From: Helicobacteraceae bacterium
Lineage (GTDB): Bacteria > Campylobacterota > Campylobacteria > Campylobacterales > Sulfurimonadaceae
Length of the DNA stretch: 6,308 nucleotides
Assembly (NCBI GenBank): GCA_027083665.1
Contig: JALWNV010000087.1
Location: 1 to 6,308 of the forward strand
Reading direction: 5' to 3'
Part shown: one piece after another, positions 1 through 6,308 of the stretch
Position numbering within the stretch: the first letter of the stretch is position 1
Layout of the letters: every line of letters begins with the position of its first letter
Position numbers and translations under genes: made by a program
Notes under the pieces: model-generated
The model's database searches: none
Seen by the model: the letters and a program-made list of their open reading frames with translations, nothing else
Told to the model about the DNA's origin: nothing

Positions 1-707
<707 letters not shown>

Positions 708-718
708 TCACGTTTTCC

Positions 719-755
719 CAGGGTCGTCCGACCCTGAAACCTTTCTCGATTTTAC
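719..755 (+). terminator. Probable rho-independent terminator of the rpoC transcript
   Basis: Twelve bases after the rpoC stop, CAGGGTCG (719-726) pairs perfectly with CGACCCTG (729-736). With a realistic tetraloop this is a 7-bp GC-rich stem. The downstream tract (737-755) is only moderately T-rich (CTTTCTCGATTTTA), so termination may be partial. It would separate the rpo operon from nfo. Confidence 0.6.
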
Positions 756-773
756 CCGCTATCATTCCGACCC
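756..773 (+). promoter_or_regulatory. Candidate sigma-70 -10 element for nfo
   Basis: TATCAT at 760-765 matches five of six bases of TATAAT and lies in the context GCTATCATTCC, downstream of the rpoC hairpin. I see no good -35 box, which is usual for housekeeping promoters in Campylobacterota. Transcription would start near 772 and give a leader of about 60 nt before nfo. This is inference from sequence only. The same 8-mer, CTATCATT, occurs immediately upstream of the acyl-CoA ligase at 5241-5248. Confidence 0.35.
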
Positions 774-831
774 TGCAGTCCCCTTAACGATTCTTTGGCT
801 AAGCTTTCGCAAATTTTTTTGAGGAACAAGC

Positions 832-1683
832 ATGAGCAACAAATATGTCGGAGCACATACCTCCGCGGCGGGAGGGGTCTACAATGCGATCAGGAATGCC
901 GAAGCCATCGGGGCGAAAGCGTTCGCACTGTTTACGAAAAACCAGCGCCAGTGGAAGGCGAAACCGCTCGATGCGGAGACGATCGATACGTTCAAGCGGA
1001 TGCTGGAGGAAAGCGGTATCCTTCCCAAACATGTCCTGCCGCACGATTCGTATCTGATCAACCTCGGCCATCCCGAGGACGAGAAGCGGCAGAAATCTTT
1101 CGATACGTTCGTCGACGAGGTTGAGCGCTGTATGCAGTTGGGGCTGGACCGGCTGAACTTCCATCCCGGCTCACATCTGAAAAAGATCACCGAAGAGCAA
1201 TGCATGGATTACATCGCCGACAATATGAACCGCACCCTCGATCGTACCGAAGGGGTCACGCTGGTATTGGAAAACACGGCGGGTCAGGGCAGCAACCTCG
1301 GCTGGAAGTTCGAGCATCTGGCCTACATCATCGACCGCATCGAGGACAAATCGCGTGTCGGCGTCTGTATCGACACCTGCCATATGTTCACCGCCGGTTA
1401 CGATATCCGCACCCGTGACGCCTACGACGTTTCGATGGCGGAATTCGGGAATGTCATCGGGTTCGACTATCTGCGGGGGATGCATCTCAACGATTCCAAA
1501 CCCGGTCTCGGCAGTCATGTCGACCGGCATGAGAGTATCGGAAAAGGCAAGATCGGGCTGGAGGCGTTTCGTTTCATTATGAACGATCCGCGGATGGACG
1601 ATATCCCGCTCATTCTCGAGACGATCGACGAGACGATCTGGGCTGAAGAGATCAGGCTGCTGTATTCGCTCGAAGAGGAGTAG
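832..1683 (+). CDS. nfo: Endonuclease IV (AP endonuclease, deoxyribonuclease IV)
   Basis: Complete 283-residue endonuclease IV, close to the E. coli Nfo length of 285. The family cleaves the DNA backbone 5' of abasic sites and removes 3'-blocking groups in base excision repair; it is a TIM barrel with three zinc ions. All nine expected zinc ligands are visible, each offset by +2 from E. coli numbering: His71 (PHDSYLINL), His111 (NFHPGSH), Glu147 (LENTAG), Asp181 and His184 ([13 protein letters not shown]), His218 (MHLNDSK), Asp231 and His233 ([11 protein letters not shown]) and Glu263 (ETI). The N-terminal GAHTSAAGG is also characteristic. The ATG at 832 is favoured by a GAGGAA Shine-Dalgarno at 821-826, five bases upstream and preceded by a run of seven T. 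The gene stands alone between the rpoC terminator and a convergent operon, so it is probably monocistronic. It looks intact and fully functional. Confidence 0.98.
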   Translation: MSNKYVGAHTSAAGGVYNAIRNAEAIGAKAFALFTKNQRQWKAKPLDAETIDTFKRMLEESGILPKHVLPHDSYLINLGHPEDEKRQKSFDTFVDEVERCMQLGLDRLNFHPGSHLKKITEEQCMDYIADNMNRTLDRTEGVTLVLENTAGQGSNLGWKFEHLAYIIDRIEDKSRVGVCIDTCHMFTAGYDIRTRDAYDVSMAEFGNVIGFDYLRGMHLNDSKPGLGSHVDRHESIGKGKIGLEAFRFIMNDPRMDDIPLILETIDETIWAEEIRLLYSLEEE

Positions 1684-1690
1684 GAATCAA

Positions 1691-1729
1691 GAAGACAAAA
1701 GGATGGGGATGCCGAAGCATCCTCCGTCC
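1691..1729 (-). terminator. Strong intrinsic terminator of the fadL-lipase operon, with UUCG tetraloop
   Basis: In the 51-bp gap between the convergent nfo and lipase genes, GGATGC (1707-1712) pairs with GCATCC (1717-1722). The helix continues outward through GGATGG (1701-1706) with CCGTCC (1724-1729), with one bulged base at 1723 and one wobble pair: about 12 bp in total. Read on the minus strand, the loop is C(UUCG)G, an exceptionally stable tetraloop. It is followed by TTTTGTCTTCTTGATT, a U-rich tail. No T-tract follows on the plus strand, so it mainly terminates the leftward operon, although it may also slow transcripts leaving nfo. Confidence 0.8.
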
Positions 1730-1734
1730 GCCGC

Positions 1735-3839
1735 TCACTGCTTGATGATCGAAGGATCGGTGATCTTGATCGCGGCGCCTTTTGAGGAGATGAAGCTTAT
1801 CAGCTCACTGTGGTATTCGAAGTAGGCCGATTCACCGTAGGCGGGCAGCAGCGGAGAGCGGTGCTCGCCGACCGTCAGGCGTGTCGCGGTATGCGCTGTG
1901 GTCGGGAAGACGAGATCGCCCGGTGCTTTGCCGCTGACATTGATATCTTTTGCCTGTGTAAACAAGATAAACGGATCGGTTCCTGCCAGCGGATCCGTCG
2001 CGACGCGGTTGGGGATATGGCGATCGCCCCCGCTGCCGTTGGCGTCGCTGAGCGCTTCAAACTCAAGTATGGAAGGGTCTTCTGTCCGACAGCCGGGGTG
2101 TAGTTTGCCGGGTCGGCATCGTCGATCAGTGTCTGGGATGCCAGCATGAAGGCGGCATATTCCGGCGTGTCCGGCATGATTCCGTGCGAAGCCAGACCGG
2201 CATTGATAGCGGGAGCGAATACTTCGGAATGTGTCAGCAGCGGAATCAGCTGCTGTCCCGGCATCATCAGTACGGCTGATTCGAGTGCCCCGGTGTGTTT
2301 GAGGAAACCTATCGAGGCGATATTGCCGAGAGAGTGGGACAAAAAGGCCACATGATTTCCGTCGAGCCGGGCCCCTCTGACGCTGCCGACGGCATAGACG
2401 AGCTCTGTCAGGTCGGATGTGACCTGCATCAGATTGTCGCGGGTCGTCAGGATGTTGGTCAGATTCATGAAGTGGGCACCGCTGGAATCTATCTTGCCGT
2501 CAGGTTCGTAGGAGACGATTTTGTCGCCGTACGGGTCTTCCGTTACGAAGTCGACGTTGAAGGTGCGTTCGATGGACGGCATGAAAAACGGATTGTCCGG
2601 GAACGTTACGTTGTTTTCGCCATGTAGCGGCAGATCGATAGCGACCCCGGCATAACACCGGCTCGCCAGTGTCGCGCCGAAGAGGAACAGGTCGGTACGG
2701 CTGCGAGTGATGCCGTGCTGGTAGATGACCACCGGCCATCCGTCGGCAGGCATACTGCAGTTGCTGTCGCCGGAAGGAAGGGTGGCGACAACGGGGATGG
2801 TGACGGTGGTATTCAGTTCGGGTTCAAAAAGCGAACCTTCTTTGTACCGAAATTCGCCGCTGTACACACTTCGCGGACCCTGCGGCATATATTGCGGCAG
2901 ATTCGAGAGTGTACCGGCATAGATTTCGGCATTATTGGGGATTTGATCCGCGGCGTCGCCTATGAGCCGGGAAAAAAGCATCTTCGTCGTCATGTTCGTA
3001 TCGGCGAGGACGAGTTCCGCCGTCGGATTCATCGCGGCGGAAGCTGCGAGAAATTCCTGCGTCGCCCCGATCATCTGTGTGCGGAAATTCCAGATCTGGA
3101 CGGTTCCCGTCGGATCGATGCCCGCTTTGAGCATCGCGCCCATCATGGCACGGTTGGCCTGACGGATGGCTTCGAGCTTGGCTGCGGTTTCGGGCGTAAT
3201 CGAACCGCCGGGCTGTACCGGATTGGCCGAGAGGGTGAGCGCGGTGGCGTAATCCGGTGACAAAACGCGTCCTTTCGCGTCTTTGAGACTGTTGTTGAGG
3301 ACGACCATATAATTGGTCAGTCCTTCAAGCGGTTTAAGCGGAACGATCGCGATTTTGTCCCCGCTCTGTGTCGCGACAAAATCGACGCCGAAGGTCAGGG
3401 TGGCGTTGATGTCGGTGACCGCGCCGGTCGCCGGGTCGATATTGACCTTGTACATCTTGACACCCGAAACCATACTGTTCGCATCGAGTTTCGTTCCTTC
3501 GGAGAGGGGAGCCGTGATGGCGGATGTTGTGGAAAATCCGGTCAGCGTATTGAGCTGGCGTTTGATATTGGCGTCGGCATCGGTCGGCTCGTACGGAATA
3601 TTGAGCGTCTTTCCGCCGTCGAAATCGTTCATGGATGAATCGTTCGGTGCGAACAGGATACTGTTGGGGTACGGCAGGAGCCCTTCGGTCGGATTGAAGA
3701 CGGCAAATCCCGCAATTTTCTTTTCGACGCTGTTTTGGGAAAGTTCATCCTGCAGTGTCGTGCTTTTGGTGTCGCCGCATCCGGTGAACAGGAATGCCGC
3801 CGTGACGGCAGAGGCGATAAAAATAGGTTTGATATGCAT
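1735..3839 (-). CDS. VolA/Pla-1-type surface lipoprotein lipase (lysophospholipase), frameshifted near position 2070
   Basis: Predicted outer-membrane-anchored lipase of the bacterial virulence-factor lipase family (N-terminal domain type plus alpha/beta hydrolase). The start ATG at 3839 has a perfect AGGAGG five bases upstream. A lipoprotein signal ends in lipobox FTGC with Cys21; +2 is Gly, so there is no inner-membrane Asp retention signal. The N-terminal part (about 40-350) contains family-like stretches such as FNPTEGLLPYPNSILF. The hydrolase domain has an oxyanion-type YQHGITRSRTD (373-383) and a nucleophile motif SHSLG with Ser503. The frame of the N-terminal 590 residues then runs into unrelated sequence and stops at 1875. 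The true C-terminus continues in the -1 frame from about 2070 to the TGA at 1735, with candidate Asp606 (GGDRHIPN) and His660 (VGEHRSPL). Joined, the protein is 701 residues. Gene 2 of an operon after fadL, nine bases from its stop. The substrate is unproven; a related lipase or esterase is possible. The lesion may be real or a sequence error. Confidence 0.85.
2065..2076 (-). other. Frameshift point in the lipase gene (one base missing)
   Basis: On the minus strand the upstream frame reads NYTPAVGQKTLP and then turns into arginine/serine-rich sequence that stops 65 codons later. The -1 frame continues sensibly as ILEFEALSDANGSGGD. One extra base next to the CC of the proline codon at 2070-2072 would join the two as KTLPILEFEALSD. 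There is no canonical slippery heptamer (X XXY YYZ), so an indel or assembly error is more likely than programmed frameshifting. The exact base within the interval cannot be fixed from this sequence. Confidence 0.8.
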
Positions 3840-3844
3840 CGGTT

Positions 3845-3851
3845 CCTCCTA
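3845..3851 (-). promoter_or_regulatory. Shine-Dalgarno of the lipase overlapping the fadL stop codon
   Basis: On the minus strand the fadL stop TAG (3851-3849) shares bases with a consensus AGGAGG (3850-3845), which lies five bases before the lipase ATG. A ribosome finishing fadL would cover the lipase initiation site, so the two genes are probably translationally coupled. Confidence 0.85.
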
Positions 3852-5159
3852 GAATTTCATGGTCAGCTGTGCGCTGAAGATATCGACGCTGGAGTCGTAG
3901 TTGCCTTTGAGTCGGTGTTTGAGCGGATCGGCACTCGACTCGAACTCGTTGTCGATCGGGGTTTCGGCGACGAAGAGATGGCTGTAGCCTACATCCATCC
4001 CGAACAGTTCGCTGAACCGGTAGCCCAGTCCCAGCGAGACCCAGGTCCGGTCGTTGTCAGGGATGCGCGGGGTGCGGTAGTGCTCGTTTTTGACGGCCTT
4101 TCCGTCATAGGCGAGTCCGGCACGAAGCACGAGGGTTTTGTCGACATGGTAGCGGCCGCCCACGGCAAGACGCCACTGGTCCTGGTAGTTTTCCGTCGTA
4201 ACGGAGTCGGGCTGCTTCGCGTTGTCGTACTTGATCCGCAGCTCCTTGAAAAGACTCCACTGCGTCCACGTAACGTCGCCCATCAGATCGAAGGTGCCGA
4301 AACTGTGAAAAGCACTGAGCGAAGCGGAAGCGGGCATATCGACATCCGACGTGAGCCCGGTATCTTTGAAAAGCCCGGCGCTGACGATCGGTGCGGCGGA
4401 AGCAGGCACGGTGAAATCGGCGTCACCCGTGACGTGGTGCGAAATCTTGGAACGGTAGGCGAGAGAGATCCGCGTATTGCTTTCGGGAGTATAGAGAACG
4501 CCTACATTCCAGCCTAGCGAGAGGTCGTCGGCATTGTCGCCGTCGAGATCGCCGAAGCCGTCCGCCGTGCCCGGAGCGCCCATCAGGCCGCCGAAGTCGA
4601 TGGCGCTGGTGAGATTGACATAGACGTATTGGACACTTATCCCGCCGCCGACGCTCCACCGGTCGTTGATTTTGTACGCGGCGGCGGGATTGATGTTGAT
4701 CGTCAGCAGATCCGTTTCGACCGCGTGATAGCGTCCGACCCAGTCGTCGTCATACTTTGTCCCGAGCCCGAAGGGGGTGTTCATGCTGATGCCGAGAAAA
4801 ACTTGATCCGTCAGCTGACCTGTCGCGTAGAGCGTCGGAATCAGTGCCGGCATTCCGCCGTCGGCATTGGGGCCGGTCAACGGCGATCCGTCGGCGAAGG
4901 TCGAACCGTCGTTGGTGAAATCGGCTTTGGGGGCGATGTAGTTCATTGCGGCGACGATACTCACCCCCTTGATCTGCGTCATGGACGCGGGGTTGAACCA
5001 GACGGTCGACGCGTCTTCGGCGGCGGCACCGCCCGAGGCGTAGGCCGAACCCATCCCCGAAGCGGAATTTTCGATGATGGCGAAACCGGCGCCCTGTGCC
5101 CCGGCCGTTGCCAGCAGCACAGCGGCGGCGGCGCTGAGAAACGTTCTTTGACAAGACAT
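3849..5159 (-). CDS. fadL: FadL/OmpP1/TodX-family outer-membrane transport protein
   Basis: Predicted 436-residue outer-membrane beta-barrel of the FadL family (Toluene_X type), which imports long-chain fatty acids or other hydrophobic molecules by lateral diffusion. A signal peptide (1-23, hydrophobic AAAAVLLATAGAQG) would release a mature protein starting AGFAIIENSASGMGSAYASG, aligning with the AGFQ...SSSGLG start of E. coli FadL, the segment that forms the hatch. The conserved NPA follows (WFNPASMT, 54-61). SLAYRSKISHHVTGDADF (about 232-249) is the family's SYRSK block, and the chain ends in a C-terminal Phe (LTMKF), the usual barrel-assembly signal. The ATG at 5159 is preferred over an in-frame GTG nine codons upstream, because AAGGAG sits eight bases before the ATG and falls inside the longer version. 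First gene of a two-gene operon with the lipase, which argues for fatty-acid cargo over aromatic hydrocarbons, though the sequence cannot decide this. Confidence 0.93.
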   Translation of the reverse strand: MSCQRTFLSAAAAVLLATAGAQGAGFAIIENSASGMGSAYASGGAAAEDASTVWFNPASMTQIKGVSIVAAMNYIAPKADFTNDGSTFADGSPLTGPNADGGMPALIPTLYATGQLTDQVFLGISMNTPFGLGTKYDDDWVGRYHAVETDLLTININPAAAYKINDRWSVGGGISVQYVYVNLTSAIDFGGLMGAPGTADGFGDLDGDNADDLSLGWNVGVLYTPESNTRISLAYRSKISHHVTGDADFTVPASAAPIVSAGLFKDTGLTSDVDMPASASLSAFHSFGTFDLMGDVTWTQWSLFKELRIKYDNAKQPDSVTTENYQDQWRLAVGGRYHVDKTLVLRAGLAYDGKAVKNEHYRTPRIPDNDRTWVSLGLGYRFSELFGMDVGYSHLFVAETPIDNEFESSADPLKHRLKGNYDSSVDIFSAQLTMKF

Positions 5160-5179
5160 GATAATCACTCCTTTTGGTA

Positions 5180-5222
5180 AATACACTTGTAACGATGGGG
5201 TAACTATAAGTAGGAGTGTATT
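5180..5222. repeat. Inverted repeat in the divergent promoter region, possible operator
   Basis: AATACACT (5180-5187) and AGTGTATT (5215-5222) are perfect 8-bp inverted arms separated by 27 bp; beyond one mismatch one more base pair matches. The arms are centred 35 bp apart, about 3.3 helical turns, and flank the overlapping -10-like sequences of the two divergent genes. GTAAC also occurs twice in direct orientation 11 bp apart (5189-5193 and 5200-5204). A regulator bound here could control both directions. No known operator was recognised. Confidence 0.4.
5203..5210. promoter_or_regulatory. Overlapping divergent -10-like elements for fadL and the acyl-CoA ligase
   Basis: The octamer ACTATAAG reads TATAAG (5205-5210) on the plus strand and TATAGT (5208-5203) on the minus strand; each matches five of six bases of TATAAT. 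Neither has a convincing -35 box. The minus element would give fadL a leader of about 37 nt that includes its Shine-Dalgarno. The plus element would give the ligase a leader of about 38 nt. Confidence 0.35.
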
Positions 5223-5240
5223 AAAGTAAGGTAAAATGCA

Positions 5241-5255
5241 CTATCATTAGCGCAA
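5241..5255 (+). promoter_or_regulatory. Candidate -10 placing the transcription start at the ligase ATG (leaderless start)
   Basis: TATCAT at 5242-5247 is a 5/6 match to TATAAT and lies seven bases before the ATG at 5255. The predicted transcription start therefore falls on or next to the start codon. No Shine-Dalgarno is visible in front of this ATG, which would be expected for a leaderless mRNA. Confidence 0.35.
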
Positions 5256-6308
5256 TGGAAAAGCTACAGTACCCTTATCAGAATTTTTATGCCATGCTGC
5301 GCGATCAGGTGCGCCTGCACCGCCGTAAGACGCTGATGTTCATCGGCGACGCGAAGATGACGTACGCCCGCTTTCTTGAAAAAGTGGACGCTTTCGCCCG
5401 CTTTCTCGAGATCGGCGGCTTCGGCCGCGGTGACCGTGTGGCGCTGATCGCTCCGAATTCTCCGGAGTTTGTCGTTACGGTGTTCGCGGCGACGAAGATC
5501 GGAATGGTCGTCGTCCCCGTCAACCATATGCTCAAAGCTTCGGAGTTTGAATATATCCTCAACGATGCCGGTATATCGCTGCTGGTGACTTCCGAATCGT
5601 TCGCAAGAGAGGTCGGAGAACTTCACAGCCGTGTACCGGGGCTCCGCAAAACGGTCTGGATCGACCGGGCACCGCAGATCGATGAACGCAATATCGTTTT
5701 CGACGAGGTGTGCGATGTCCACGCACACGAAGAAGAGGGGATCGCCGACATGAAACTCGACGATCTCGCGGTGATCTTCTACACGTCCGGAACGACGGGG
5801 AATCCCAAAGGGGCGATGATGAGCTACCGAAACCTTTTCTCCAATATGATCGGAGGCCGGCGGATTTTCAATGTGACGGAAAAAGACCGTTTTATCGTCT
5901 ATCTGCCGATGTTTCACTCCTTTACTTTTACGATTATGACACTGATGCCGTTTTACACGGGTTCGTCGATGGTCATCGTCCGAAAACTGATGCCTTTCAG
6001 CAATATCGTCCGGCAGACGCTCTTGAAGCGGGTAACGGTATTTCTGGGGGTGCCCGATATCTACAATGCACTGATTCGCGCGAAGCTGCCCTGGTATTTT
6101 CTGCGGTTTAACCGTATCCGTGTCTTCATCTCCGGAGCCTCGGCATTGAGTGAGGATACGCTGACACGCTTTTCGCAGCGCGTCAAACGGGCGAAGATGA
6201 TGGAAGGGTACGGTCTGAGCGAAAATTCGCCGGCGGCGGCGGTCAATCCGATGGACCGTCCGAAACCCGGCAGTGTCGGCAAAGCCTTTCCCGGCTACGA
6301 GATAAAAA
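5255..6308 (+). CDS. AMP-binding acyl-CoA ligase (FadD-like, long-chain fatty acid--CoA ligase), 3' end outside the window
   Basis: The first 351 residues of an adenylate-forming enzyme, open to the window edge. The family couples ATP hydrolysis to acyl-CoA formation through an acyl-AMP intermediate. Visible motifs in order: the N-terminal RGDRVALIAPNSPEFVV; the P-loop signature YTSGTTGNPKGAMMS (176-190); LPMFHSF (217-223), a common acyl-CoA synthetase block; ISGASAL (292-298); and EGYGLSE (317-323), the adenine/ATP-binding Y-G-x-(S/T)-E motif. The later ATP-binding Asp, the hinge and the catalytic Lys of the C-terminal domain lie beyond the window; family members usually have 500 or more residues. 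The ATG at 5255 is the only plausible start, because an in-frame TAA stands at 5222 and the codons between offer no other standard start. There is no Shine-Dalgarno. Divergent from fadL-lipase, which suggests fatty acids as substrate, but chain length cannot be read from the sequence. Confidence 0.92.
   Translation, partial: MEKLQYPYQNFYAMLRDQVRLHRRKTLMFIGDAKMTYARFLEKVDAFARFLEIGGFGRGDRVALIAPNSPEFVVTVFAATKIGMVVVPVNHMLKASEFEYILNDAGISLLVTSESFAREVGELHSRVPGLRKTVWIDRAPQIDERNIVFDEVCDVHAHEEEGIADMKLDDLAVIFYTSGTTGNPKGAMMSYRNLFSNMIGGRRIFNVTEKDRFIVYLPMFHSFTFTIMTLMPFYTGSSMVIVRKLMPFSNIVRQTLLKRVTVFLGVPDIYNALIRAKLPWYFLRFNRIRVFISGASALSEDTLTRFSQRVKRAKMMEGYGLSENSPAAAVNPMDRPKPGSVGKAFPGYEIK

Noticed and set aside
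801..820. T-run before nfo as a possible terminator
   Set aside because: Seven T precede the Shine-Dalgarno, but no stable stem lies directly upstream; the rpoC hairpin at 719-736 is the better terminator.
2715..3260. 181-codon open frame on the plus strand across the lipase
   Set aside because: Antisense shadow of the lipase hydrolase and N-terminal domains; no start signal and no recognisable domain.
3735..4517. 260-codon open frame on the plus strand spanning the lipase-fadL junction
   Set aside because: It would cover the lipase ribosome binding site and the fadL C-terminus in antisense. The translation is low-complexity in style and unlike a known family; the minus-strand genes explain the region fully.
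4515..4560. Asp-rich segment DLDGDNADD in FadL as a special calcium site
   Set aside because: FadL-family proteins often carry an acidic stretch just before the GWN..VLY strand, so this is probably an ordinary extracellular loop; it does not fit an EF-hand in full.
4629..5180. 183-codon open frame on the plus strand across fadL
   Set aside because: Composition is rich in Arg, Gly and Asp as expected of a shadow frame, and it is opposite the signal peptide, hatch and first strands of a convincing FadL protein.
5264..5917. 217-codon open frame antisense to the acyl-CoA ligase
   Set aside because: It overlaps the YTSGTTG signature region of the ligase in antisense and shows no independent motif or start signal.

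Overview
This window most likely comes from a member of the Campylobacterota (former Epsilonproteobacteria), from a free-living Sulfurimonas/Sulfuricurvum/Sulfurovum-type lineage with unusually GC-rich DNA (clearly above 50% by eye; not counted). The main evidence is the RpoC tail at the left edge, which reads closely like the Campylobacter RpoC C-terminus as I remember it (for example [13 protein letters not shown] and [17 protein letters not shown]). No search was run, so the genus is open.

Layout: positions 1-707 hold the 3' end of rpoC (+), followed by a hairpin terminator and a short intergenic region with a candidate promoter. Positions 832-1683 hold a complete nfo (endonuclease IV, +). 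A 51-bp gap contains a strong hairpin that terminates the convergent unit arriving from the right. Positions 1735-3839 (-) hold a VolA/Pla-1-type surface lipoprotein lipase whose reading frame is broken near position 2070. Positions 3849-5159 (-) hold a FadL-family outer-membrane transporter, upstream of the lipase in the same operon and tightly coupled to it. A compact divergent intergenic region (5160-5254) separates this operon from an AMP-binding acyl-CoA ligase (+, from 5255), which runs off the right edge.

rpoC and nfo are housekeeping genes and look ordinary. The right two thirds form a coherent lipid-scavenging module. The lipase would release fatty acids at the cell surface, FadL would carry them across the outer membrane, and the ligase would activate them to acyl-CoA. 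A fadL gene next to a lysophospholipase gene is the arrangement known for VolA in Vibrio cholerae. Here the pair stands beside a divergent acyl-CoA ligase, in a group better known for chemolithotrophy.

The points most worth checking are the lipase frameshift, which separates the nucleophile Ser from the candidate catalytic Asp and His; the inverted repeat in the divergent promoter region; and a possible leaderless start for the ligase. I found no CRISPR array, tRNA, rRNA, insertion sequence or clearly novel system.
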